NCBI GenBank assembly: GCA_012845835.1
Contig: JABAKD010000022.1
Span: 11,302,718-11,366,717, forward strand
Length of the DNA stretch: 64,000 nucleotides
Reading direction: 5' to 3'
Origin: Undaria pinnatifida
Lineage: Eukaryota; Sar; Phaeophyceae; Laminariales; Alariaceae
Shown one piece after another: positions 51,397 to 62,005 of this stretch (position 1 is its first letter; each line of letters opens with the position of its first letter). The position numbers were made by a program, and so were the translations under genes. The notes beneath the pieces are model-generated. The model saw only the letters and a program-made list of their open reading frames with translations, did not search any database and had not been told where the DNA came from.

Positions 51397-51585
51397 TTAA
51401 AACGACGAGCTCTCTTCGAGTTTGTAGACCAATCGCAGATCGTCTGCTGGGGCGAGCGACAGGAAGTTGTCGAGACTGGTTGCCAAGGTTTGACCAGCCT
51501 CTCGCACGTCGTCGATGTCGTCCTGCGTCACGTGCACCCCGTTAGTTTCCTGTTGTAGAGCGAACGCCATTACTTCATTCAATTC
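51397..51585 (-). CDS. Unrecognised minus gene, last exon
   Basis: Acceptor cacttccag|GAATTG at 51585; stop TAA at 51397-51399 directly after EESSSF. 62 codons. Confidence 0.6.
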   Translation of the reverse strand, partial: ELNEVMAFALQQETNGVHVTQDDIDDVREAGQTLATSLDNFLSLAPADDLRLVYKLEESSSF

Positions 51586-52539
51586 CTGGAAGTGTGGATG
51601 CGGGAATGGGCACTATTAGCTGTGTGGGACTATGGGTCCGGGTGGGACTATGGGTCATGGCGGTTGGAAAGTTAGAGTACGGGTCCCCTTCAAACCGTCA
51701 TGGCCCATAGGCGTGGACAACATTCAAGACCATGCCCAGCATATATGTATGCAGCTTACAGATTCTGGTATGCTGACATCTACATCATGTTCCTGGAAGT
51801 AGATGCGGGGCACTGGGAAATTTTAGCTGTGTGGGAACGCTATAGTCAAGACGATGCTCATCATGTCTGCGCAGCTTACAGGTTCTGGAATGCTGCCCAC
51901 ATATAAGACAGTGGGAGATGGGGGGTACTCATTTGTTGCTTGCCTTAATACTCATTTGACCATTGATTATGCGTCCCGTTCGAGACGGAGCGAATACGAC
52001 GGAGGGGGGCGAGTCCGTTATTTTGTTATTTTCCCGTCATATTACATCATGCGTAGCCTTTATTTATAGGCCCAGATGGACCATCCGCACCTCTACCAAA
52101 GACGGGATATCGTACAATATGTGCTGTATGATCCACATCATGTTATATGATAGCCCGTATCATGGCATCAGGGCGCGACTGGCTTCAAGTCACCATATAC
52201 GCACCAGGCGTTCATGTTTACGATAATTACGTTATAGGATATCCCATAGGATGAGCCGCCGACGCCGAAAATCGCAAGAGAACCGTTTCGATTACGGGTC
52301 GACTCTACTGCTGCTTGCTGCTAGACAGCAGATCTATTCTGCTGGCGCACCTTCAAACTCGCGAGTCCTTGATTCCGGTACAGATCCCCCAGCATGTGAT
52401 TTTCCCAGTTTGAATCACTGTAGCGGTCCAGGATTGTCGTAAAGGCTGTACTGGAAAGGGGCGGGGATTGCAGCAAAAGCCTCGCCTCTTCCCAACTGCC
52501 GGGCTGCGCCAAGAGGTTTACCACTTTTATCGCGGCTGC
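51397..52539 (-). CDS. C-terminal two exons of an unrecognised minus-strand gene
   Basis: Exons 52539-52351 and 51585-51397 (189 bp each, phase 0 join) encode 125 residues and a stop. The first reads AAAIKVVNLLAQPGSWEEAR, LLLQSPPLSSTAFTTILDRY, ..., NQGLASLK. The second reads ELNEVMAFALQQETNGVHVT, QDDIDDVREAGQTLATSLDN, FLSLAPADDLRLVYKLEESS SF. Splice sites: ggacag|GCAGCC, ttgaag|GTGCGC, cttccag|GAATTG. It looks like an all-helical protein. The pattern (residues WEEARLLL, regular helices) recalls small thylakoid-lumen helical-bundle proteins, but I do not recognise it. Upstream exons were not found, so this could also be a gene fragment. Confidence 0.55.
51575..51910. repeat. ~200-bp tandem duplication covering the acceptor of the last exon
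   Basis: TTCCTGGAAGT(G/A)(T/G)(G/A)GATGCGGG...GGGCACT...TAGCTGTGTGGGA occurs at 51584 and again at 51790, and GCAGCTTACAG(A/G)TTCTGG(T/A)ATGCTG at 51751 and 51880. The second copy of the first block still has an acceptor (ctacttccag|gaacatg) on the minus strand. Confidence 0.65.
51915..52005 (-). mobile_element. LINE 3'-end fragment
   Basis: GGTACTCATTTGTTGCTTGCCTTA...CATTTGACCATTGATTATGCGTCCCGTTCGAGACGGAGC matches the 3' ends at 2560 and 10800 and again ends in a C run on the element strand. Confidence 0.7.
52351..52539 (-). CDS. Unrecognised minus gene, penultimate exon
   Basis: Acceptor tttcggacag|GCAGCC; donor ttgaag|GTGCGC; 63 codons, phase 0 at both ends. Confidence 0.6.
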
Positions 52540-52610
52540 CTGTCCGAAACGGTACGATGCACGATATGCACGAAGAAGAGGTGTTACGGTGGTGCTCTTC
52601 CTACCAAACA

Positions 52611-53690
52611 CGGTGGATTCAAGCGGGGTTTCTGGTTGAGGAGTGCCAGATAGGGAAACGGGGACAATGGCGAGTCAACCCCGGAGAAAGAAACCTCCCG
52701 CGTGTTCAAGCAGGACACCTCTACCCCAAGCTTGACTCTGTAAAAGAGGGACATTTTTACCGGAAAACAAATGTAATACTCCGGAGTATGTACTAAGGAA
52801 TAGATGGCAAGCGGCACCCCCGCCCCCACGGCGGTGGTGCCACAGTGAAACAAGGATCATCTAACAGAAGAATAAAAATCAACAGATACCAACAAAGATT
52901 CCTGATGATCGTGTTCTTCATACTACGCCCATGTATGATATCACATGATACAACGGCAGCAACGTGACACTCTAGGCTTAACGTACGCGAACAACAGCGA
53001 ACAGAAGCAGCGCGACAGACAGCCGACGGACCTCATGTCGCGCAATAGGGGCTACGATACAGAAACAGCAGCGTCGTCACAAACAACCGATAGACAAAAT
53101 GATCCAGGATACCCCGAAAGCCGTCCGTAAGCAATAAGCCGAAGATACCAATAAAAAAAAAACCAACAATATTATAGTGGAGAAAAACAAAATATATTAG
53201 ACTAAGTACTTCATGTAAAAAATTAAAAATCAAAATAATAGGACCCCTCCCATTAAGTGAAAAAACTCGTAACATAGTAAACTACAAGTACCAACAACGC
53301 AGCTTGCAAAGATGAGTATCGACCCTAAATTCGTCGAACTCATAGCTGACGTCCTTGAAACAATTTTATAAAATCCCGCAATCGTATTCGTACTCGTACT
53401 GTGCTAATGTATGCGTGGTACCATAGAACTACTGACAAATATCGATTTCCTGAGAGGCCTCCAGGGGCCTCCAGTTTTTTCGCTTCCCACTCTAACTTTA
53501 TAACATTCTACTCTCCGGACGGCTGAGCGGGCTCGGATGCCTGAAACAGCGCTTCTCAGCGCTTCTCAGATTTTGATATTTGTTTTTCAAAATTCAAGTT
53601 TAAAAGTCCTTTTTTTTTAGAAGTTGAAAGTTTTGCTTTCCCTAAGTTTAAAACTCCTGTTTTTTGGGAATATCACATACTACCTGGACA
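52611..53690. other. No gene recognised
   Basis: AT-rich in part; contains an R4 copy reversed at 53290-53370 (GCAGCTTGCAAAGATGAGTATCGACC). The GC-rich duplicate GCTTCTCAGCGCTTCTCAG lies at about 53550. Upstream exons of the minus gene may be here but none could be supported. Confidence 0.4.
53290..53370 (-). repeat. R4 copy, reversed
   Basis: The reverse complement GTCAGCTATGAGTTCGACGAATTTAGGGTCGATACTCATCTTTGCAAGCTGCGT is closest to the copy at 48525-48610. Confidence 0.65.
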
Positions 53691-54590
53691 CCGCCTCCTT
53701 TTGTTACTTGCGGAACGGTCCAGCTTTTCTTTGATTTCTTCATTTACATTTTTTTTGTAGTTGCACGAAGCTTTCATCATACCAGAGGTCCCGGGCTGAT
53801 GATCTCAGCATGGGTCATCATATCATCAGCTCAGTTCCGCCCAGCAGCGCTAGCTCAGCAGCGCAGCGCCGTGCAGAGCCGTTCCCTGGGGTGCCCTGGC
53901 GTGCCCTTCCGTGCGGTGCGGTACAGTACGATGCTGTGCGGTGTTGTGCGGTGATGTGCCGTGCTGTGCCGTGGTGAGTGCTTTGCTGTATTTACTTTCA
54001 TTTTGTCTAATCACAATAAAAAAATGTACCCCCAGCTCATTTCAGCCCACAGCTATATATAGCTCACAGCACCGCAGCGCCGTGCGGTGCCTGCGGTGCC
54101 GTGCTTCACCCTGCGGTGCGGTGCTGCTTCCAGCAGCGCAGCGTCGTGCGGTGCCGTGCGGTACCGTGCCTTGCCCTGCGGTGAGGTGCTGTCTCATGCT
54201 GCGCTGTGCTTGTTTCGAACATAAAGCAGGACTTGGTATATGATGCGAAGTACCAGGTACCAGGTACCGGTGTGTTCGTGCTGTTGTAATCATCTTTTAG
54301 CTTTATTCAGAGTTGATTGTCCTCTCTCGGTCCCGATGTTTCCCCCCCCCCCGGAAATTACACCCGCGCTGCCGATCAGAATGTGACATCTCCAACAAGC
54401 ACACAGCACCGTGCACAGCACAGACAGGGCAACTATCAATAGCTCTGCACAAGCAGCTCTTGGCATTATCAATTCGCTAGTCTCACCAAAACATGGGCCT
54501 CTTCTTTCTGCCCCCTTTACATGTTGCATTCTTCCTTGCGCGAGCGAAGCGGGCGGCGTCAGCCGCCCACTGAGCGGAGTCCGTGTATGA
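53690..54590 (+). repeat. R3-R1-R1-R2 repeat array
   Basis: R3 remnant (ACCGCCTCC...TTGCGGAACGGTCCAGCTTTTC) at 53690, R1 at 53830-53995 and 54030-54240, a GTACCAGGTACCAGGTACCGG string near 54250, and R2 at 54335-54585 with a degraded hairpin (GCGGGCGGCGTCAGCCGCCCA). Confidence 0.75.
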
Positions 54591-54779
54591 TATACAACAT
54601 CAGCAGTGTAACAGATTCTGGGCTGTACCTATGCAAACAAGACTAGAGTCAGCGTGACAGACAGCTCACGAAATACGAGCGTGACAGACAGGCGATTGAA
54701 AAATCTAGGATACTCGACGAAAAAAGACGGAATATAAAGCCGAAAAAATACTCGGACAAACACACGCACCAACCCCGAT

Positions 54780-55640
54780 TACTCGTATCAATACAGGCCT
54801 GTGTCGCGAGACGCTTCCGGGCGAAAAAGACGCCTTGATCTTTACGCTGCTCCGGGCGTTCTTTTTGTCAACTTCAGACGTGAAACATTGTGTCGGACAC
54901 GCAGACAGACGTGAGGAGAATAGGTGCTTGCCGCAGGTTTGGAAGGGAAAAAAAAAACCGCAAAAATTAAAGAGACTCGCACAAAGTTGCGCAGGAACCC
55001 CGACGATTGTTCGTACCAGGTATGTATAAAGGCCTGTGTTGCAAAAGAGACGCCTCCATATTAGTGCTGATACAAGCGTTGAATTGTGTCAATTCGCGAC
55101 AAACGTCGCGTTGGACACGCGGACAGACGTGAGGAGAATAAGTGCTCTTCGAATAATGTGTTGGAGAAAATGTATATTATGTTGCCCCAAAAAAACAAAG
55201 TGGGCATCAAACTCGGACAAAGGTGCGCAGGAATCCCGACGTTCATATGAGGAAAGGCCTGTTTTGCGTGACTTTTCATGGCCAAAGAAACACCTGGGGG
55301 GTTGTGCTGCTCCGAGCGTTGTATTGTGCCAGCTTGCGACGTTAAATATTATGTGGAACACGCAGACAGACGTGGGGAGAACAGACGCTTTTCGAATATT
55401 TGAGAGGAAATAAATGTTTTTTCGGCACAAAAAAGGTACAATGTAGGTATCAAACTTGGGTAAAGATACGCAGCAACCTCGACGATTATTGTTGGTATGG
55501 ATTCAGACCTGTGTTGCGAATCGCTTCCTGGCAACTGAAAGACGCCTTAAGACTTGTGCCTGTTATCCGAGCGTTGTATCGTGCTGACTTGCGACGGGTA
55601 ACATGGTGTCGGGCAGGCAGACATAATCTGAATGTGTCCG
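54780..55640 (+). repeat. Satellite-like tandem repeat, ~235-bp unit, four copies
   Basis: The anchor (A/C)AGGCCTGTGTTGCGA recurs at about 54796, 55030, 55257 and 55505 (55505 as CAGACCTGTGTTGCGA). Each unit then has (GA)GACGCCT, CCGAGCGTTGTATTGTG, CTTGCGAC, ACACGCAGACAGACGTG(A/G)GGAGAA and CCCCGACGATT. Open frames on either strand follow the repeat and are not convincing proteins. Confidence 0.8.
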
Positions 55641-55876
55641 ATCCAAATATTTCCGTCCGTTTTCTTACTGGAATAAACACTGCAAACATTTTAATCAAAA
55701 TAAATCAGTACGTAAATAACCTACAGCGTGCATCAACCACCGACACAAGGACCCAGGGTGACCCGTACCAAGAAACACCATTGGCAGCAGCAGCCGCATG
55801 AAAGGAACGGGCCGAGTCGCCACAACAAACCACACACACAGCAGCAGCAGTCCCCGGGCAACTACTATTATTAGGG

Positions 55877-56163
55877 GTGGAGGGAACGCAATCGCACTCG
55901 GGGAAAAAGCGAGAGCAACAACAGCAGCAGCAAGCGTGCCAGCAAGGTGAGCCAGATGAGGCTCCCACTTGGGACGAGGCTGCGGGTCGGGGGCTGGGTG
56001 GAGTTAAGGAGAAGACCGTCGTCTCGCAGCCCATAGGGAGCGCCCAAACGCGGTGCAACCTCAAGTTCGTCATCAAAACAAAACCGGCAAAAAAACTGCT
56101 GAGGCATCGTCTTGGACCACGCTACTCGATGACTGAGCACACGGCTCAAGGTGAGCACCGCTC
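55877..56163 (+). CDS. Weak exon candidate with a poly-Gln run
   Basis: The frame from 55877 (MEGTQSHSGKKREQQQQQQA...RCNLKFVIKTKPAKKLLRHR...) reaches a donor-like caag|GTGAGC at 56150. But its end lies in the LTR-like repeat starting at 56130, and no partner exon was found. Listed only because the region is otherwise unassigned. Confidence 0.2.
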
Positions 56164-56480
56164 AAACACCCGAGCCTGAGATGGTCACCCCTTGGTGACC
56201 TGAGTAAAAGAAAGAAGAGACGTGTATATTACCCAGAGCCGGCGAGGTAGCGTTCCCCCCCCAACCGAGGGAGTCCGCCTCAGCAGCGTGAGTTAGAAGG
56301 AGTAAGGACATTCTACAGCAGCCCAAGCGATCCGTTATACCCTGCAGTATCCATGTATCCATCCACCTTAGGAAATCCCGGGGATGCACCCAGGATAATC
56401 CCTGGTATACCCCGTAAGATCCATGTATCCGTCTACCTGGAACCCCCGGGATGCACGCAGGATGTCCTCTGGCAACTACA
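56130..56480 (+). repeat. LTR-like direct repeat, left copy
   Basis: TGACTGAGCACACGGCTCAAGG...CTGGCAACTACA pairs with 62006-62352. Shared blocks include GACCGCTCAAACACCC/GAGCACCGCTCAAACACCC, ATGGTCACCCCTTGGTGACCTGA, ACATTCTACAGCAGCCCAAGC, ATCCATGTATCCATCCA and CTACCTGGAACCCC. TG...CA ends and a 5.9-kb separation suggest the two LTRs of an old element. Confidence 0.55.
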
Positions 56481-57097
56481 GCCCCCATCCAGAGGGAACC
56501 CACAGGCCCAGAGGGACTTGAACACGACAGAACGAAAGACAGGGATAAGCCTGTGACCATCCACAACACACGCATACAACGCAAAGAAGGTTGAAGAAAA
56601 ACAACGGCATCCGGATTTCACGCTGTACAAGTTCCCTACCTATTGGGTCCATGATGAAGGAATGTACCATCCCTCGCGCCCAAAGACAATCAAACCCATC
56701 GATTTGAAATTTTGGAACTCGAAAGCGACACACCACTGATGTCGGACGATGATTATTATCCACGCAACAGGTATAATGGACGTCGATCCATCTTTCCTCA
56801 ATCGACATCGCACTTGCAGATAGATCTGTGCAGTCAAACAAGCAAACAAACAAAAAATCCCATACCTGGTACACGGTACACTGATAAACAACACAAGAGA
56901 AGAAAAGACCTACCAGCTCCGTCTTTTCGCGACCAACAATCTTTAGTCCGGAGCAGCTAGTAGCGGTCCCGAGCTAGGAGGAAAACATTCCAGCTTCAGA
57001 TGGGCAAACACGACCGGCAGACGACGAGTTGATTGGACAACATTAATCCCCGCACGAGCACCGATACCACCGCCAACAAGCACTGTCTGTTCCAGTA

Positions 57098-58697
57098 ATG
57101 TTTCATATCATACGGTGTTTTATCGTTCTCTTTGCCCTCAAGACCTGCGTTTGTGCCGTTTTTTGGCTCAACGTGATGTTGAAGAACCTGGTCCTCCACC
57201 TCGACCTTGGGCGATATCTCACCAACTTCCGATCACAAACAAGTGGACTATGCAAACACAAAACTTATTTGCATCGCCTGTCCGTGACGTATTCACATTG
57301 TCGGTTACGTTAGGTGAGCACGCGACGACTTTCAATGAAACCCGCGAAGATTCTTGCATACCAACTTCCGGTGCAGAATCCATCGACAGAAGCTTGGGTT
57401 CAGCAGGCATAGACCCCTTTCCGTGAGAACCCCGTAACGAATCTTCGGCTCCGGTTGTTCCTGATGCTACTTCTTATAATGGAACCCGCAAAGAAGCCTC
57501 CATATTTACCATACACATTAACTTAGCACCCTCACAAGTCAAAGATACCCTACGGAAATATTCCAATCCAGATGTGCACTGCTCAGAGACTACCCGCCGC
57601 GCAGTACAAGGAACCACAACAGACGGATCCGGGATGCGGCGAACGGCATCAATTGAACCACGGGCAGGAGCAGTTCCACAATATTCATACGGGTCGCTAC
57701 AAACTTCTTCCAAAGATGCCCTTCTGCCACTGTTAATCGCAGATGCAGCAGGAACTGCGGCACTACTGTAGCGCTCGTCGCTGTAAAAGTCCCTCGTGCG
57801 TCCAACGTGGAAACAGAAACAGGTGGGTGGGGTATCACGTTGATATTAGAAGGGACCCCCGAACACCTTTACGCACCACTTGCCGGATGTAACACAGCAC
57901 CTCCACCTGAAACAATACTGCCATCTGATGGACTCCAACTAGAAATCGACCCATCAAAACTGTCGTCGCTATACGCCAACGGACTATTAAGGTGTGGGCT
58001 TTGACGTAAAATTCTGACATTCGAAACGTCCAACAAGACCCCTCATCGATCCGCGTTGACTATTTCGTCCATAAGAAGGGAAATCATTATGTCCGGAAGA
58101 AAAACGCCTGCCTCCGACTACCCGCACATTTTGGCTGTCCTGACCCTGCTAACTACTTCGAGCTATAAACTCCGCACGGCTCTAAGTGGCTCTAGAAATA
58201 TTTGATAGACGGAAAAGGGTATTTTCGTCACACAGAAACTTTGGTGATAGCCTTGATTCCTAGCAGCAAAAGCAAGGCCAGGGTTCCTGCATCCTATGAC
58301 CACCAGCATGCACGGATGCTTCCACTAGAAGGCGGCGTGTTCTTGGCCAATCTTCCGCCTCTCGTTCAACTATCAGAAATAAATCCATAGGCTGAGTGTA
58401 AAGTCCATCGTTTACGATCAACCAAGAAACGCAGGCATGCCGGAACATGTCTGGTGTTAGCGCTTCCAGAAACAATGGCAAAAAAGTTGCGCAGGAGCTG
58501 CTCTCCACGACCCGCCGATATCACTGTCAGTCATGAAATATTCTGTCGAACCACCCTCAGCAACGAAGGTGTACATGGCACCAAAAAATATGCCATACAA
58601 ATAGTGGCAAATCAGCAACATCGTCAGTCGCGAGAGCAACGCAATGGGCAGCAAAACGAAGTGACTGTTCCGCCGTGCCCCCATCTAGCTTACGCTT
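57098..58697 (+). pseudogene. Decayed open frame between the LTR-like repeats
   Basis: One frame is open from 57098 to 57771 with a single TGA at 57424 (…LGSAGIDPFP*EPRNESSAPVV…). It shifts frame to …VETETGGWGITLILEGTPEH… (57807-58004) and again to 58202-58697 with one TAG. Sequence character is protein-like but of no family I recognise. Near the start it reads RFLAQRDVEEPGPPPRPW, close to a 2A-type peptide (DVExNPGP) lacking the Asn. The opposite strand is also fairly open, so the coding strand is not certain. Most simply, it is the ruined gag-like or accessory frame of the element bounded at 56130 and 62352. Confidence 0.35.
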
Positions 58698-58890
58698 AGG
58701 ATACGCCACAACGTGAAGACATTCCAATAGGCCATCAGCTGAGATACGACTACAGAAGGCAGAGAGCAACGCCATGGGCTGCAGAACGAAGTGACTCTTC
58801 CGCCGTGCCACCATCTAGCTTACGCTTAGGATACGCCACAACATGAAGACGTTCCAATAGGCCATCATCTGAGATACGATTACAAAAGCC
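58620..58890. repeat. ~118-bp tandem repeat
   Basis: GCAACGC(A/C)ATGGGC(A/T)GCA...ACGAAGTGACT(G/C)TTCCGCCGTGCC(C/A)CCATCTAGCTTACGCTTAGGATACGCCACAAC occurs at about 58636 and 58768; the following GAAGACATTCCAATAGGCCATCA also recurs at 58847. Confidence 0.85.
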
Positions 58891-58899
58891 ATTATAGCC

Positions 58900-61140
58900 G
58901 GCTTTCAAGCACATCCTCTGCAACAAATACCCCGGAACTAGGTCGCCAATGAGGCGCATTCAAGCTGACCGTCAACTTTGGAAAGGGACTTCAGGAAAGA
59001 ACGAACAGCATCCACTTGCGCGCCAACAAGCTTCGTAAGCTTGTTTCTTGGAAAAGTAAAAAAAAAACAGCACAGCTGATGCCAGTATCGCAGTCAAAAT
59101 ATCTGTTTTGACGATCACGTTTTGAAACGTCGCTTTTTACACCGGCACACACGACGATCCGTAAAATCGTCGTTGTAAAGTTGAGTTTAAACCATTCAAT
59201 CGGTCGTACTCACAGATGACGTTGTTCACTATTTCATCAAATCGTCACAACAGCGACGAGATTATGCTCTAGGCACGCGGCGATGAATATCTGTCGGTGC
59301 GCAACCGCACCCCGACCACGATCTGGACCAGGCTATCTCCCGACAGAACCCTACCTACGATCCATACCCTTCCATATCGTGCTAGGAGTCCCCGGGCGAA
59401 ATACATACAGAGAGTTGTCTCCCCTCTCATCATGAACCACAATTCGACTGCCAACAACAAATCCACCACACGAATCAAAGATACCAGGTATCCTTTGTCG
59501 TGTTCCACATATCGTACTCGTACATATAACAACGTTTTCGTCGAAATACTGCCTTACGTTCGACCTGAGGCGTAGATCACGCTCACCTCAAGCAAAACAC
59601 AAGTTGACACCTGCAGAAGATAGACTAACCAGGATTCTCCTTCCCTCGACAACAATTCTGTCGAGGAATTTGTACCCACCTGTACCAGGGCATTAATTAG
59701 TGTTTCGGCAGGCGACGTAAGGCGTGCAAGCCCCCCTCAAAGCCCCCCCAGAGGGCCCCCCGGGAGGGCCCCCGGGGGGCCGCCGGAACCGAAAAAAGTG
59801 CGATATATACGCGAATATACGCCTGAAAACCAAGTAACGAACTGCATCCAAACGCCTCTCGAACCTCGAAAGTGTATCAGGATGCCGTGGGATGTCTTAA
59901 AGCAGAAACGAGCTGATTGCACATGCCCTACCGAAGTCAGGAGCATCGCTGCACCCAGGTCGATCGACAAAAAAGAAACATATTAATATTAATATTATAT
60001 TCGCCATTCGCCATAGTGGGTGATCGGTGACGTTCCCAATGCCGAGTCTCTCTGTCGTCTCCATGTTACCGCTCGAGTAGCACATCAGCAGCAGCAGCAG
60101 CAACAGCAGCAGCAAACCTGAGGATAGGCCAGTCTATGGCCGAAGACGCCACGCCAGAAAATTATGACAAAAAAAGACCCCCCCCCCTCCCTAGACTTTT
60201 ATTTGTGCTGCACGCAATATCTGCCTGGCCAGTGAAACCCGACACGCTCCCGATATTGTAGGGAATGACCTGCACCAAACATTGCCTACGGCGACTACCG
60301 AAAATGCCTTTTAATTTACTTTCGGCTACTACCGTATACGGCGAATAGAAAAAGGTGCCTCAAAAAGAATAAAAGCCTGCGACGAGTGGCAAAAAAAGGT
60401 GCCTATAGTGCCTAGTGCCTCGTGGCTACAATTTGGTTTCGACTACCTGAATGGCGAATAGGAAAATAGGCCTAAAAACTGTTAACTAGTCAATTGGACA
60501 AAAAAGTGCTTCAAAAAAGAAAAAAGCCTATGACGATTTAGAACAAAACACTCCCAAAAAGAAACGCCTGCGGCGAAAAAAGAGACCCTCCGAAAGAAAA
60601 AACGCCTGCGGCGAAAAAATGGCGCAAGAATGCGAAAAATGTTGCGCGCCCGAGATCGCGTGTTGCGCTGCCCTTGCGGCGGCTGTTGCACAAAACAGTT
60701 TTTTTACCCAAATGTTGCGCGCGGGCAACAGCGCAACAGCTTCAATGCCCTTCCCTGTACTGGTACCAGGTACCTGGTATCTTGTACGCCCAGATTTCTC
60801 GTACTCGTACTCGTACTCGAAGATGTTGAATCTGCTGCACCCTCTCCACCTGAAGCATAGACCACCGTCACCTCCAACAACACCACCTGCCTGGACTCGA
60901 TATTAGATGAATCCGAAGCACCTCCGCCTCGCAAGCCCCAAAACTTCCTGCCCTCGTCCCTTTTGAATATCGCACGTACGACCAGCACGGCCAGTCTCGA
61001 ATGTCCACCTGATGAATCTCGATCACGCAATCTCGAACACCACGTAAGACTGACGATAGAAAAAAGCACCCGCAACCCAAATAAGAACATGTCCATCCGC
61101 AGATCTCGAAGATAACCGAAGAAGCTCCAACGCTCAATAT
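58900..61140. other. No gene recognised; simple-sequence features
   Basis: Holds a G/C palindromic run near 59740-59785, a CAG/CAA microsatellite (about 60087-60115), short CGCCTGCGGCGAAAAAA repeats (60300-60660), and GTACTGGTACCAGGTACC at about 60760. Open frames up to 130 codons are compositional. Confidence 0.5.
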
Positions 61141-61141
61141 C

Positions 61142-61849
61142 TAGGGCTGGGTCCTGGTCCAGTATGTACTGAGTACTGTACTGGCTGAGAGCAATGCCAG
61201 GGTGCCAGTAATTTGACTATTTACGTATGTCTTACAATTACGCCTCATGAAACGGCGAAAACCCATCAATATTTACGGCGTAAGAGCGGAGAGGGCACGC
61301 AGAACAGTGTGAGAGGGGAGAGCTCAAGAAACCTGCAACATTAACTCGATAATGCGGGGTTTTTTGTCTTCTTTTTTTCGGCGGAGAATCTGAATAAACA
61401 TCGTGTTTGGAGCAATATTAAGTATAAATGGGGGTGTACATGATGTAAATATATTTACGTCTCTGAGGCCGCGAATTCGCAAATTGTACAAGCGATGCGG
61501 TTTGGCACACGTCAAACATGTTTTTTGAACCCATGTCCCACCTGTTCGGTATCTAGGCTGCGTGCTGCAAAGTGCCGTATTCGCGCAGACTCCCGTCAAT
61601 CATACGCTTCGCTCGCTTTTGCTCTTCTTGCATTTTTTTCTTAGTCAACCTACCACCAAATTGCGTTTGATACATGGTCCAAAAGCGACCCATTTTTTAG
61701 CTCTATCTATCTAGTGAAGCCAAAACACATAAAAACGTGCCTCCGGCAGTTCGCCGCGACCACCAGTGCACTGCTCGAGTCCGGTGTACTAGCATATGAC
61801 GCAGCCAGTACATACTGTACTGGCTAGAGCTACCTGGGGCCCAGCCCTA
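61142..61849. mobile_element. hAT-type MITE, 708 bp, perfect 8-bp target duplication
   Basis: The ends are TAGGGCTGGG...CCCAGCCCTA, followed inward by imperfect inverted repeats (TCC...AGTATGTACT, CAGTACTGTACTGGCT). The flanks are TCAATATC on both sides (61134-61141 and 61850-61857). An 8-bp duplication and TAGGGNTGG termini are typical of hAT elements. No transposase. Nested within the LTR-like pair 56130/62352. Confidence 0.88.
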
Positions 61850-62005
61850 TCAATATCTCATCATTATCAAAAACCCGAAGATATCCACGGCCACCAAGAA
61901 CACCTGATCCAGACCGAATCCCAATCCAACCACGTACGATCGTATATGAATTTTCCCAGTATCCAATCACTTCCCTCTCGAATTCTGCAGTACTATGGTC
62001 GACGA

